A stretch of DNA of 33,185 bases, from positions 1-33,185 of the forward strand of contig CANQWT010000008.1 in the NCBI GenBank assembly GCA_947627635.1. Direction: 5' to 3'. The notes below the pieces were generated by a model that was given only the letters and a program-made list of their open reading frames with translations, had not been told where the DNA came from and did no database searches. Positions 1-7,608 of this stretch are shown here, piece after piece. Positions within the stretch are counted from its first letter, which is position 1, and each line of letters opens with the position of its first letter. This stretch comes from an uncultured Bacilli bacterium (GTDB lineage: Bacteria > Bacillota_I > Bacilli_A > RF39 > UBA660). The position numbers and the translations under genes are program-made.

Positions 1-13
1 TTCCGATTTTTTA

Positions 14-71
14 TTTCCTTTACTCTGAGAATTGATTTACTTATCTCTATCAGTTTCCGTTACTTTGAGAA
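14..71. repeat. Imperfect 18-bp direct repeat, two copies
   Basis: Two copies of TTTCC(T/G)TTACT(C/T)TGAGAA lie at 14-31 and 54-71. They are exactly 40 bp apart and differ at two positions. No gene covers this edge and no third copy is visible inside the window. It could be the edge of a longer repeat tract to the left, or chance; its function is unknown. Confidence 0.4.
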
Positions 72-81
72 GTCACCCTGT

Positions 82-107
82 TTAAAAAAACTAGACTAAG
101 TCTAGTA
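82..107 (-). terminator. Intrinsic terminator after tRNA-Glu
   Basis: On the minus strand a 7-bp stem (ACTAGAC / GTCTAGT) with a 3-nt loop is followed directly by seven T residues. It lies about 10 nt past the CCA end of tRNA-Glu. It would close the whole gltX-kinase-membrane protein-tRNA unit. Confidence 0.85.
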
Positions 108-116
108 TATTTCATT

Positions 117-193
117 TGGTAGTCCGTACGGGGTTTGAACCCGTGAATACGAGCTTGAGAGGCGCGCGTGTTAAACCACTTCACCAACGGACC
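117..193 (-). tRNA. tRNA-Glu (anticodon CTC)
   Basis: A cloverleaf can be drawn by hand. The acceptor is GGTCCGT/ACGGACT (G-U at the first pair), the T arm is ACGGG-TTCAAAC-CCCGT, the discriminator is A and CCA is encoded. The D arm has only three good pairs. The anticodon loop reads CTCTCAA, giving anticodon CUC for the Glu codon GAG. The anticodon stem CGCGC/GCTCG contains one C-U mismatch in the middle. The gene lies 40 nt downstream of the YwaF-like gene on the same strand, with no obvious promoter of its own, so read-through from the gltX unit plus processing is likely. Confidence 0.88.
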
Positions 194-232
194 AAGACTT
201 GTTCCATTAGGAACAATATTATTTTAGCACAC

Positions 233-1015
233 TTATTTCTGCTTTTCAACAGTTATCTTTTTTCGCTTAGAACTCGCTTTTATAGTCACCTTTTCGTTGG
301 TTTTATTCCACCATTTGGTAAGCAAATATGCAAGATAAAATACTAAAAATCCTGTAAGCATTAGCCAAATAATTGGATGGTCGAAATATGTTAAGAATGG
401 GAATAGTTTCAGCATATGGTCAGGTAACTTATTCATCATAATATAGTTCGTACCAAAAATGTGATTATAAATAAACATAATTCCAAAGATACCAAAGGCA
501 AACAACAAAGCTTTTGGTAAATCTTCTTTCTCAATTTTATAGTCAAGAACAAATAAAGTATATAAAGAAGCCGTCAAAAAGAAATGATGACTGATAAAAA
601 ATTGCCAAAAGATAAAACGGTCAGGTCCACAAATTAAATCAGGAAATAGAATAGCAGGAAGTGGTCCTAGAAAAGAAAGAAAATAAACTCGTTTAAACAG
701 CTTACGATTTCCTGTCAACATAGTAATCATAAATAAGCCGCCACTAATAAAACAAAGATGAAATGGTAAATGAACTCGAACATCCCAAGTTCCCATAATT
801 ATCATTGGTACGTAGTAAACAACCATATTTAAAAACATAAATATTGCAATAAAATAACGAACAGGTTTATCATGATATTTCCATTTTCTGATTTCGTTTC
901 TCTTTTTGTAAATAAGAAAAATGGCAAGTAGCATCACTAAAGTCATTAAAATATGCCAAAAACCAAATAAATGAAAGTGAAATATTCCTGGTACTTCTCC
1001 AAAAAATTCTTTCAT
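233..1015 (-). CDS. YwaF-like (TIGR02206 family) integral membrane protein
   Basis: This is a 260-residue polytopic membrane protein. About six to seven hydrophobic segments can be seen, starting near residues 18-36 and 52-72, and the C-terminal tail is Lys-rich and cytoplasmic. The segment HLPFHLCFISG near residue 82 matches the conserved LPLHLC-type motif of the YwaF/TIGR02206 family. That family has no established reaction. The start is supported by an AGAGGTGATG-type ribosome binding site. It follows the lipid kinase gene by 33 nt, so the two are probably co-transcribed; a role in the envelope or lipids is inference from that neighbour only. Confidence 0.75.
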   Translation of the reverse strand: MKEFFGEVPGIFHFHLFGFWHILMTLVMLLAIFLIYKKRNEIRKWKYHDKPVRYFIAIFMFLNMVVYYVPMIIMGTWDVRVHLPFHLCFISGGLFMITMLTGNRKLFKRVYFLSFLGPLPAILFPDLICGPDRFIFWQFFISHHFFLTASLYTLFVLDYKIEKEDLPKALLFAFGIFGIMFIYNHIFGTNYIMMNKLPDHMLKLFPFLTYFDHPIIWLMLTGFLVFYLAYLLTKWWNKTNEKVTIKASSKRKKITVEKQK

Positions 1016-1048
1016 TTTTCATCACCTCTTTACTTCTTTTTATTGTTT

Positions 1049-1984
1049 TTATAATTCTTGATTAAATAATTTTTCTACATTATCCTTAGGAATTAGCATT
1101 TTAAAGCCTTGTTTTACTTCTAAGTGATAATCTTTTTCTGTACTTTTATATTCTTCCCCATCAACACACCATGAAGAATGAGGAACTTCCTCAAAATGAA
1201 TATCAATATGGTCAGTTTGATAGTAAGTCACTCCTGGAATTTTACTTAAATCGACAGTCCTTAGGCCATAAAGCGCAGATAAAATCTCTTTCTTTGTCTT
1301 TAAATCACAAAGAGCAACCTCAAACATGTGGTCATTTAACTTAACGTCTTTATAGATATTTTCAAGTCCTAGACCTGCTAAGTGAGAAGTGTTTGTAATA
1401 AAGAGAAAAGAATAGTTTCCACTATGTTCTTCCTCGCCTACTTTGTATGTGAGTTGATACTGGTGTATCTTCTCATGTAATTGCGTAATTCCATATAAGA
1501 TATAGGCTGTTTTTCCATATTTCTTTTTTAATTCCCGTGGAGTTTGATAACTCACATTGACATAATTTCCAAGGCAAGCCACATAGATAAAAGGTTGTTG
1601 ATTGATAAGACAGATATCAATTTCTTGTATCGTTCCATTGATAATTCGCTCAATATTAGAACGCATATCTTTAGTAAAACCATACATTGCACCTACGTCA
1701 TTCGTTGTTCCAAGTGGCAAATAAGAAAGAAGCAATGGTTCTTTTCGTCTAATATTTCCAGTTACAGCTTCATTTAAAGTTCCATCTCCTCCTGCTACAA
1801 CAACAAGGTCCATCTTCTCCATTTCTTCGATGATTTTAGTCGCATCCCCTTTTTGTTCTGTATTTCTTATAGATACTTCGTAGCCGTTTGCTTCAAAAAT
1901 CTCTTGAAATAACACCCTGAAATCTTTCTGTTTCTTCGCAAGTCCACTCTCAGGATTATAAATTAAAGTACATTTTTTAGACAT
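1049..1984 (-). CDS. Diacylglycerol kinase family lipid kinase (DagK/YegS type)
   Basis: This predicted 311-residue soluble kinase of the DAGK catalytic family transfers phosphate from ATP to a lipid alcohol such as diacylglycerol. The N-terminal half carries the nucleotide site GGDGTLNEAV (about residue 65-75), preceded by an early YNPESG element and followed by LPLGTTNDV. The C-terminal half is a beta-rich lid ending with the WCVDGEE motif typical of the family. The ORF track starts at an upstream GTG, but the ATG three codons later has GAGGTGA at good spacing and is chosen. The gene sits between gltX (33 nt) and a membrane protein (33 nt), so it is part of one operon. It probably recycles diacylglycerol at the membrane; the true lipid substrate cannot be read from sequence. 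Confidence 0.88.
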   Translation of the reverse strand: MSKKCTLIYNPESGLAKKQKDFRVLFQEIFEANGYEVSIRNTEQKGDATKIIEEMEKMDLVVVAGGDGTLNEAVTGNIRRKEPLLLSYLPLGTTNDVGAMYGFTKDMRSNIERIINGTIQEIDICLINQQPFIYVACLGNYVNVSYQTPRELKKKYGKTAYILYGITQLHEKIHQYQLTYKVGEEEHSGNYSFLFITNTSHLAGLGLENIYKDVKLNDHMFEVALCDLKTKKEILSALYGLRTVDLSKIPGVTYYQTDHIDIHFEEVPHSSWCVDGEEYKSTEKDYHLEVKQGFKMLIPKDNVEKLFNQEL

Positions 1985-2017
1985 TTTAGTCACCTCAAAG
2001 TTTTATCCTTTATATGA

Positions 2018-3682
2018 TTATTGATTGATATAATCTTGATAAAATTGTATGCGTTTTTGGAGTTCATCTTTTCCTAATATTGCAAGAATTTGGAAAAGAT
2101 TTGGTGTTTCTTTTCTTCCTGTAATCACACGACGAAGAGCTTCACAAATCATACCAACATGACCCTGATATAAAGTTGGGTCTTCTTGGTACATTTTTGG
2201 ACTTGGAGCAAATTGATGGGTTATCGCAAATTGTTTCATTGCCTCAAACCACTCATTTTCAGTAGGATAGTCTTGATATGTTGAGGCATATTCTTTTAAA
2301 AGCTCAACATTTTCAACCTCTTCTAGCTCTTGATAAGTCTTTTCTTTATCTTCATAGAAATAGTCTTCATAAAAATAAGAAACTTGAGATTTGATACTAC
2401 TCCAATTGATATAATCTTTTCTTGGCTTTTTTTGTTCTCTTTCAATATTAAAGATAGCAAGTGATTTTTCTTTTTCGTCTTCTAAATGTTTACAAAAATC
2501 AGCATCATATTTTTTCGCCCAAGAAAGAACACCATTGTAGACTTCTTCTTTGGTTAATCTACTAATATAGTTTTTTGAAATATTATCTAACTTTTCTAAA
2601 TCAAAATAAGCACCACTAGAACTCATTTTTTTAGGAGAAAATGGAAAATCTGTAAAGTCCTTTTCAGGATGAGCTTGATGCCATTCTTCATAATTGGAGT
2701 TGGCAATTGTCATAATTGCTTCAATGACAGCATATGTAGGATAGCCTTTTTCTTCATAATAACTCATAGATGCTTCTTTATCTTTTCGTTTACTTATCTT
2801 TCTAGCATTTCCCGTTTCTTCATCCTTTTTCATAATTAGTGGAATATGAATATATTTAGGTGGCCTAAAGCCAAAAGAACGGAATAAGTCAATATGAAGT
2901 GGAACAGAACTTAACCATTCTTCACCTCGTACTACATGAGTTGTACGCATCAAATGGTCATCTACTAAATGAGCAAAGTGATAAGTTGGTAGCTGGTTAT
3001 CAGACTTCATAATTGGCACATCTTGGTCATTTTCAGGAAGCTCTATTCTTCCTTTTACAAGGTCATCAAAAATAAATTTCTTTTCAAAATCACCTGATGA
3101 CTTGAAACGAATAACATAAGGAACTCCTGCTTTAATTTTTTCAATTTGTTCCTCAATGGTTAAACTTCTACAGAATGCATAATCTCCATAATATCCAGTT
3201 CTTTCCTTATCCATTTCTTGATTTTTTCTTTGTTCTTCAAGCGTTTCTCTTGTACAAAAACAAGGATATGCTCTTCCAATTTCAATTAAGTGTTTGATAA
3301 AAGCATGATAGATTTCTTTTCTTTCACTTTGAATATAAGGTCCATAATTTCCTTTTGTTTCTTCTTGAAATTCATATTCATCAGGGTATAAATCATAAGT
3401 ACTTAAAATTTTCATAATGGATGAGACTGCATTTTCTACTTCTCTTGTCTTATCTGTATCCTCATTTCTAAGATAAAATACTCCTTTAGAATTCTTGGCT
3501 AAAACATAGTCAATGACTGCACTTAGAAAGTTTCCAATGTGCATGAACCCGGTTGGACTTGGTGCAAAACGTGTGACTTTAGCTCCCTCTTCTAAATCTC
3601 TTTCAGGGTACATTTTCTCATAATCCTCAATAGTTTTGTCTATATTTGGAAAAATTAAGTCTGCTAAATCTTTAGAAGTCAT
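2018..3682 (-). CDS. gltX: Glutamate--tRNA ligase, variant class with N-terminal extension
   Basis: This class I aminoacyl-tRNA synthetase attaches Glu to tRNA. The catalytic domain shows FAPSPTGFMHIGNF (HIGH motif, about residue 39-52), YLRNEDTD, VVRGEEWL, and a KMSKS-type loop KISKRKDKE near residue 300. A helical anticodon-binding half follows. About 38 residues precede the Rossmann fold, and the protein is 554 residues against roughly 465-490 for the common GluRS. This fits the divergent E/Q-type synthetase form seen in many Clostridia and relatives. Start: the ORF track begins upstream, but ATG 3682 has a strong GGGAGGGAAG site and is chosen. The gene follows tRNA-Gln(CTG) by about 60 nt and is followed by the lipid kinase. 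Whether it charges tRNA-Glu only, or also tRNA-Gln for the GatCAB route, is open. Confidence 0.9.
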   Translation of the reverse strand: MTSKDLADLIFPNIDKTIEDYEKMYPERDLEEGAKVTRFAPSPTGFMHIGNFLSAVIDYVLAKNSKGVFYLRNEDTDKTREVENAVSSIMKILSTYDLYPDEYEFQEETKGNYGPYIQSERKEIYHAFIKHLIEIGRAYPCFCTRETLEEQRKNQEMDKERTGYYGDYAFCRSLTIEEQIEKIKAGVPYVIRFKSSGDFEKKFIFDDLVKGRIELPENDQDVPIMKSDNQLPTYHFAHLVDDHLMRTTHVVRGEEWLSSVPLHIDLFRSFGFRPPKYIHIPLIMKKDEETGNARKISKRKDKEASMSYYEEKGYPTYAVIEAIMTIANSNYEEWHQAHPEKDFTDFPFSPKKMSSSGAYFDLEKLDNISKNYISRLTKEEVYNGVLSWAKKYDADFCKHLEDEKEKSLAIFNIEREQKKPRKDYINWSSIKSQVSYFYEDYFYEDKEKTYQELEEVENVELLKEYASTYQDYPTENEWFEAMKQFAITHQFAPSPKMYQEDPTLYQGHVGMICEALRRVITGRKETPNLFQILAILGKDELQKRIQFYQDYINQ

Positions 3683-3742
3683 TTTCTTCCCTCCCTTATC
3701 TTTTATATAAAAAAAATCTTTCACGATGCTTCTTTTTCATTT

Positions 3743-3818
3743 TGGCTGCCCCGGTTAGATTCGAACTAACGCAATCGAGCGGTCAGAGCGCTCTGCCTTA
3801 CCACTTGGCCACGGGGCA
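3743..3818 (-). tRNA. tRNA-Gln (anticodon CTG)
   Basis: The cloverleaf is complete: acceptor TGCCCCG/CGGGGCA (7 bp), D stem GCC/GGC, anticodon stem GAGCG/CGCTC with loop CTCTGAC (anticodon CUG), and a 5-bp T stem GTTAG/CTAAC. The discriminator is G and CCA is encoded. The U1-A72 pair and G73 are standard tRNA-Gln features. It lies just upstream of gltX and downstream of a good promoter. No terminator separates it from gltX. Confidence 0.95.
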
Positions 3819-3836
3819 AAAACAAAATCTATTTCT

Positions 3837-3865
3837 ATTTTATCGTAAAAACCTTTTTCTTTCAA
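3837..3865 (-). promoter_or_regulatory. Promoter of tRNA-Gln / gltX unit
   Basis: TTGAAA (3860-3865) and TAAAAT (3837-3842) on the minus strand are separated by 17 bp, with the tRNA 5' end 18 nt downstream of the -10. It is probably the main promoter for everything down to the terminator at 82-107. Confidence 0.75.
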
Positions 3866-3874
3866 GGGCTTTCA

Positions 3875-3905
3875 TAAAAAAGAAAGCGAGTTTCTAGTCG
3901 CTTTC
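3875..3905 (-). terminator. Intrinsic terminator after the 212-residue ORF
   Basis: On the minus strand GAAAGCGA / TCGCTTTC forms a perfect 8-bp stem with an 8-nt loop, followed by TTTTTT. It begins 2 nt past the stop codon and separates that gene from the tRNA-Gln unit. Confidence 0.9.
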
Positions 3906-3907
3906 CG

Positions 3908-4546
3908 TTATTTCTTATATCTCTCAAGAATTTTTTGCTTCTGTATCATTTTTACTTGTTTCGTCATTACTCTATCAAGAGGTGTAATAAATCCATAATG
4001 ATAAAGAGCATCTTGTTTATCAATACCGTTTTCAAGAAGAATTAAAGAAGCATTTCGCTCAAAACTTTCATTTGTCTCCGTTTTACCATCATTTGGTAAC
4101 TCTTGAATTGCAAGATATAATAATTCTTTTTTGTTCTTTAAGTAGTAGAAACCTTGAATATTTTCTTTTCGAGTGAAAGAACCAATATTTTCCATTTGTT
4201 TTTCTGTTCTTTGATAGTCAACTCTTAATAAAAGGTCAAGAAATGAAACATAAGCTTTTTCTTCTTCATCTAGTAAATTTTTAGCAAACTGACTACGATG
4301 ATTTAATCGTTTCGCTTGACTTAATTCCTTCTCATAGACTGATAAAGCTTGATAAACTGTATCAAATGTATTTACTTTATCAAGAGATGCCACTTGTTCT
4401 TCCAATTGATTTACAAGTTTTCTTCTTTCAGTAATATCACAAGGTAGTTCTAGACTTCTAAAACAAATTTTACCAGATATTTCCTTTTTCTCTTGAATAT
4501 CTTCTAACGTTTTACAAATATGGAAGATGATATGTTTATCATCCAT
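3908..4546 (-). CDS. Uncharacterised cytoplasmic protein, 212 residues
   Basis: I do not recognise this gene. The product is hydrophilic and mostly helical by composition. It has no signal peptide and no membrane segment, and a Lys-rich C-terminus. There are two Cys near the N-terminus (residues 11 and 28) with no zinc-like spacing. The gene has its own promoter (TTGTCT at 4599-4604, 17 bp, TATAAT at 4576-4581) and its own terminator at 3875-3905, so it is monocistronic between the tkt-sirA-yneF operon and the tRNA-Gln unit. The reading frame is intact, has a GGGG-type ribosome binding site, and fills the whole interval, so it is very likely a real gene. Confidence 0.8.
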   Translation of the reverse strand: MDDKHIIFHICKTLEDIQEKKEISGKICFRSLELPCDITERRKLVNQLEEQVASLDKVNTFDTVYQALSVYEKELSQAKRLNHRSQFAKNLLDEEEKAYVSFLDLLLRVDYQRTEKQMENIGSFTRKENIQGFYYLKNKKELLYLAIQELPNDGKTETNESFERNASLILLENGIDKQDALYHYGFITPLDRVMTKQVKMIQKQKILERYKK

Positions 4547-4575
4547 ATAAACCCCTTCTTTCTTTTGTAGGGCAT

Positions 4576-4604
4576 ATTATAACATAAATTCGTGAAAAAG
4601 ACAA
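4576..4604 (-). promoter_or_regulatory. Promoter of the 212-residue ORF
   Basis: On the minus strand TTGTCT and TATAAT are separated by 17 bp, with a TG one base upstream of the -10 (extended -10). The -35 touches the T-run of the preceding yneF terminator, showing tight packing. Confidence 0.7.
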
Positions 4605-4626
4605 GAAAAAAAGGCCTAAGCCTTAT
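4604..4626 (-). terminator. Intrinsic terminator of tkt-sirA-yneF
   Basis: On the minus strand AAGGC-TTAG-GCCTT is followed by eight T residues, 13 nt beyond the yneF stop. Confidence 0.85.
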
Positions 4627-4638
4627 TCTTCTTGATCA

Positions 4639-4848
4639 TTACATATACTTTTCCATCGATTTCATCATTTGATTGATTTGCTTTTGACTAGGCTTTCTAC
4701 CCATCTGCATCATCAAAGTTTTAATCATATCCTCATTGATAGGAGGATTTTTCTTTAAATACTTTTTCATGACACTTCTTGCAACAAAGAAGCCAATTAC
4801 GAAACCAATAATCAGTCCAACTAAAACTAATAGAATATCATGTAACAT
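4639..4848 (-). CDS. yneF: YneF family (UPF0154) small membrane protein
   Basis: This 69-residue protein has one N-terminal membrane segment (about residues 5-26, rich in Val/Ile/Gly) and then a positively charged stretch. Its conserved cytoplasmic part includes [12 protein letters not shown] and [15 protein letters not shown], which match the Bacillus YneF/UPF0154 family closely in sequence and length. The molecular role of that family is not settled. It has a GGAGGG site 7 nt before the ATG and follows sirA by 40 nt. The order tkt-sirA-yneF equals the Bacillus subtilis tkt-yneE-yneF order, which supports the identification of both neighbours. Confidence 0.93.
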   Translation of the reverse strand: MLHDILLVLVGLIIGFVIGFFVARSVMKKYLKKNPPINEDMIKTLMMQMGRKPSQKQINQMMKSMEKYM

Positions 4849-4888
4849 ACATTATCCCTCCTCTTTTATTGTACTAAATTGTCTTTGA

Positions 4889-5314
4889 TTAAACAAGTGC
4901 TTTTATGTCTTCTAAAAAGAAATAATCTTGATTTTTAAAATCACACACAAAATAATGAGTGTTGAGTTTATAGAGAAATTCAAAGAATTCTGTATAATCT
5001 TTATTCGTATGGATTTGGATATATGTGCTTTTCACCTTTAAAGTACTTATTTCATCTCGATACAAATTGTTAATATAATGTGTATTTCCTTTTTTACTAT
5101 AAGGAATAGACCCATGGAGTTTTAAGAATAGTTCATAATCGATTTTTTCTTTATCAATTTTTTTAGTTAATTGTTTGAACAAACTATATCCATAGGCCAC
5201 ATCTTCTTTTGGTAATTGATAGATTTGCTTAAATGTCTGATATAAAATCACTTGATTTTGTTGATAGAGTTGTTTAAATTCCTCTTTGACTTGAAAAATA
5301 TAATATTCTCTCAT
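4889..5314 (-). CDS. sirA: SirA-like protein (sporulation inhibitor of replication, YneE family)
   Basis: This 141-residue cytoplasmic protein begins MREYYIFQVKEEF, which resembles the start of Bacillus SirA (RHYYTYLIKEEF type). It ends with the family-like pattern of an acidic/aromatic block, HYFVCDFKNQDYFFLED. The middle (about residues 30-100) is divergent. In Bacillus, SirA binds domain I of DnaA and stops new rounds of replication as cells enter sporulation. The position between tkt and yneF is the same as in Bacillus and is strong independent support. The ORF track starts at a GTG, but the ATG four codons later with GGTGA upstream is chosen. Whether it still acts on DnaA, or in sporulation at all, is not shown here. 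Confidence 0.78.
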   Translation of the reverse strand: MREYYIFQVKEEFKQLYQQNQVILYQTFKQIYQLPKEDVAYGYSLFKQLTKKIDKEKIDYELFLKLHGSIPYSKKGNTHYINNLYRDEISTLKVKSTYIQIHTNKDYTEFFEFLYKLNTHYFVCDFKNQDYFFLEDIKALV

Positions 5315-5364
5315 TTTTATCACCACACCTATTATAGAAAATAAGATGTGGGAGTTTTGTCGAA

Positions 5365-7350
5365 TTAGTGAAGTAACTTTTCAATTTTTTCTTCGATGAT
5401 ATCTTGAGTAAATTGATATTTCAAATCTAAGTCACTTGGACTTCCTGATGCACCAAACTGGTCTATAGTAAAGAGATACTTTTGGTCATATACAAACTGA
5501 TGCCATGAATAGGAAGAAGATTTTTCAATGACAAACTTTTTAACCCCAACAGGAAGCAATTCTTCTTGCTCTTCCTCTTTTAAAGTCAAGTATTTTTCAA
5601 TACATGGGAAACTTACTAATCTAAAGTCATATCCTTTTCTAAATAAGCTTTCAATAACATTTAGTGCAAGGCTTAATTCTTCTCCTGTAGCGATGATAAT
5701 ACCATCTAATTGTCGTTCTTCAGCTTTGACAATGTAGGCACCTTTCTCAACACCGGCAGTTGTTGTTCCTTCAAGGACTGGAACGCTATTTCTTCCAAGA
5801 ACCATACATGCAGGATGATTACTCTCAAAAATTGCTTTGTAGCTTCCAATAATTTCATTGGCATCTCCTGGACGATAAACATCAATATTTGGTGTTGCTC
5901 TTAAGGATACTAATTGTTCAACAGCTTGATGAGTTGGTCCATCTTTACCGACACTAATGGAATCATGAGTGAAAATATAAATGACAGGTAAATCCATTAA
6001 AGCAGTCATTCTAAGAGCTGGTTTTAAATAGTCGCTAAAAGCTAAATAGGTAGAAACAATTGGACGAATACCACAAAGAGCAAGTCCATTTGCAATTGCA
6101 GCCATAGCGTGTTCTCTTACTCCAAACCAAATATTTCTGCCTAGGTAGTTATTCCTACTAAAGTCTTCTTTTTCTTTAAAATAGTTCTTACAAGATGCAA
6201 AAAGGTCAGCACTTCCATTTAAAATAAATGTATATTTTTCGCAAATGGATGAAAGGACTTTAGAAGATGTGTCCCTTAAAGATTCTATTCCATCGGTTGG
6301 TGGTGCATAATCGAATTTGGAAAGTTTAATTGATTTATCAGGATTTTCAAGAAATGCAAGCTCTTCTTTGGCTTCTTCACTTAAGGTATTTTTCTTCTTT
6401 TCCCACTCATCTACTAAGTTACCACAACGGTTGGTAATTTGATATTGGAAGTCTTCAATGGCTTCACTAGAAATTGTAAATGGAATATCTCGAACATGAA
6501 GTTTTTCTTTTAATGATGTGATTTCTTCTTTAGATAATGGATTACCATGAACTTTATTTGTTCCTTCTAACGATGAAAACTTTCCAATGGTTGTGTGTAC
6601 TTCGATAAAGGCAGGTTGTTTGGCTTCTTTAGCATCTTCTATTGCTTTATCAAGGCTTGCTATATCTTCACTGTTTGAAACGTCAAAAGTTGCAAAACCA
6701 AAAGAGGCCATTCTATCCTGAACATTTTCTTTGAATGTTTTTTCCGTTTTTCCGTCTAAACAAATTTGATTCGAGTCATAGATGAGAATGAGATTATCTA
6801 GGTTCAAAGTTCCTGCAAGGCTTAATGCTTCGTAGTTGATTCCCTCCATTAAATCTCCGTCACCTACTAGACAATAAACGTTATAATCAATGAGGTTATT
6901 CTTTCCTTTATTGAAAACTGCTTGTTGATATTTTGAGGCAATGGCCATACCTACTGCATTGGCAACTCCTTGTCCAAGAGGTCCTGTTGATGCTTCTACT
7001 CCTGGTGTTACATGAACTTCAGGATGACCTGGTGTTCTGCTTCCTAGCTTTCTAAAGGCTTTTAAATCTTCTATTTCAAGGTCAAAGCCTGCCATTGCAA
7101 GGGTTGCGTATAAAAGAGCAGAACCATGCCCTGCACTCATTACAAAACGGTCTCGATTAAAATATTGTGGATTTTTTGGGTCAATTCTTAAATGATGGGC
7201 ATAAAGTGCATATAAAATAGGTGCAGCCCCTAAAACAATACCTGGATGCCCACTTTGAGCTTCATCAATCATATCAATTCCTAAAGCCCTTATGTTTTCG
7301 ATAATTTTTCCTTCATTGATTGGTGTAGTATTTCCTTTCACTGCAATCAT
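5365..7350 (-). CDS. tkt: Transketolase
   Basis: This thiamine-diphosphate enzyme of the pentose phosphate pathway moves two-carbon ketol units between sugar phosphates. At 661 residues it has the full family length. Visible motifs include SGHPGIVLGAAP (about 32-43), STGPLGQG, the ThDP/metal motif GDGDLMEG followed by an Asn region, the Pyr-domain segment FGVREHAM with the catalytic Glu, and HDSISVGKDGPTHQ. A C-terminal transketolase domain follows. The ORF track begins 20 codons upstream, but ATG 7350 has GAGGTG at good spacing and matches family starts, and the extra codons overlap the promoter. It is the first gene of tkt-sirA-yneF, 50 nt before sirA. Confidence 0.97.
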   Translation of the reverse strand: MIAVKGNTTPINEGKIIENIRALGIDMIDEAQSGHPGIVLGAAPILYALYAHHLRIDPKNPQYFNRDRFVMSAGHGSALLYATLAMAGFDLEIEDLKAFRKLGSRTPGHPEVHVTPGVEASTGPLGQGVANAVGMAIASKYQQAVFNKGKNNLIDYNVYCLVGDGDLMEGINYEALSLAGTLNLDNLILIYDSNQICLDGKTEKTFKENVQDRMASFGFATFDVSNSEDIASLDKAIEDAKEAKQPAFIEVHTTIGKFSSLEGTNKVHGNPLSKEEITSLKEKLHVRDIPFTISSEAIEDFQYQITNRCGNLVDEWEKKKNTLSEEAKEELAFLENPDKSIKLSKFDYAPPTDGIESLRDTSSKVLSSICEKYTFILNGSADLFASCKNYFKEKEDFSRNNYLGRNIWFGVREHAMAAIANGLALCGIRPIVSTYLAFSDYLKPALRMTALMDLPVIYIFTHDSISVGKDGPTHQAVEQLVSLRATPNIDVYRPGDANEIIGSYKAIFESNHPACMVLGRNSVPVLEGTTTAGVEKGAYIVKAEERQLDGIIIATGEELSLALNVIESLFRKGYDFRLVSFPCIEKYLTLKEEEQEELLPVGVKKFVIEKSSSYSWHQFVYDQKYLFTIDQFGASGSPSDLDLKYQFTQDIIEEKIEKLLH

Positions 7351-7369
7351 GTTTTTCACCTCTACTCTT

Positions 7370-7398
7370 ATTATACTATAAACTTTTGTATCTTCCAA
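7370..7398 (-). promoter_or_regulatory. Promoter of tkt-sirA-yneF
   Basis: On the minus strand TTGGAA (7393-7398), 17 bp, TATAAT (7370-7375). It lies back-to-back with the tRNA-Thr promoter; the two -35 boxes are 6 bp apart. Confidence 0.75.
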
Positions 7399-7404
7399 AA
7401 AGAT

Positions 7405-7433
7405 TTGCATTTCTTTTTAGAAATTGTTATAAT
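7405..7433 (+). promoter_or_regulatory. Promoter of tRNA-Thr
   Basis: TTGCAT (7405-7410), 17 bp, TATAAT (7428-7433), 12 nt before the tRNA 5' end. Confidence 0.75.
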
Positions 7434-7445
7434 TTAGCTATATTT

Positions 7446-7519
7446 GCCGATATAGTTTAGTGGTAAAACAAATCCTTGGTAAGGATCAGCGGACAGTTCA
7501 ATTCTGTCTTTCGGCACCA
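7446..7519 (+). tRNA. tRNA-Thr (anticodon GGT)
   Basis: The acceptor is GCCGATA/TTTCGGC with one T-T mismatch, the D arm is GTTT/AAAC, and the T arm is GACAG-TTCAATT-CTGTC. The anticodon loop TTGGTAA gives anticodon GGU (Thr codons ACC/ACU). The discriminator is A and CCA is encoded. The anticodon stem has four good pairs plus an A-C at the top. The D arm looks like those of some tRNA-Gly genes, but the anticodon is clear. Confidence 0.88.
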
Positions 7520-7530
7520 GATTGATAGAA

Positions 7531-7560
7531 AGCTCGGACTTTTATAGTTCGAGTTTTATT
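7531..7560 (+). terminator. Intrinsic terminator after tRNA-Thr
   Basis: AGCTCGGAC / GTTCGAGTT can pair (9 bp with G-U pairs, 7-nt loop) and is followed by a T-rich run. It starts 12 nt after the tRNA. Confidence 0.75.
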
Positions 7561-7608
7561 ATGTTTTGATTTATCTAAAATATGTTTAAATTGAAATTGA
7601 TATATTTG

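Noticed and set aside
14-71. Possible CRISPR array
   Set aside because: Only two short, mismatched copies, with no typical 28-36 bp repeat length and no cas genes in view.
199-216. 7-bp hairpin TTGTTCC/GGAACAA between the YwaF-like gene and tRNA-Glu
   Set aside because: On the minus strand it has no T-run, so it is not a terminator for that gene; it may be a processing element at most.
116-346. 76-residue plus-strand ORF
   Set aside because: It begins inside the antisense of tRNA-Glu and overlaps the end of the YwaF-like gene.
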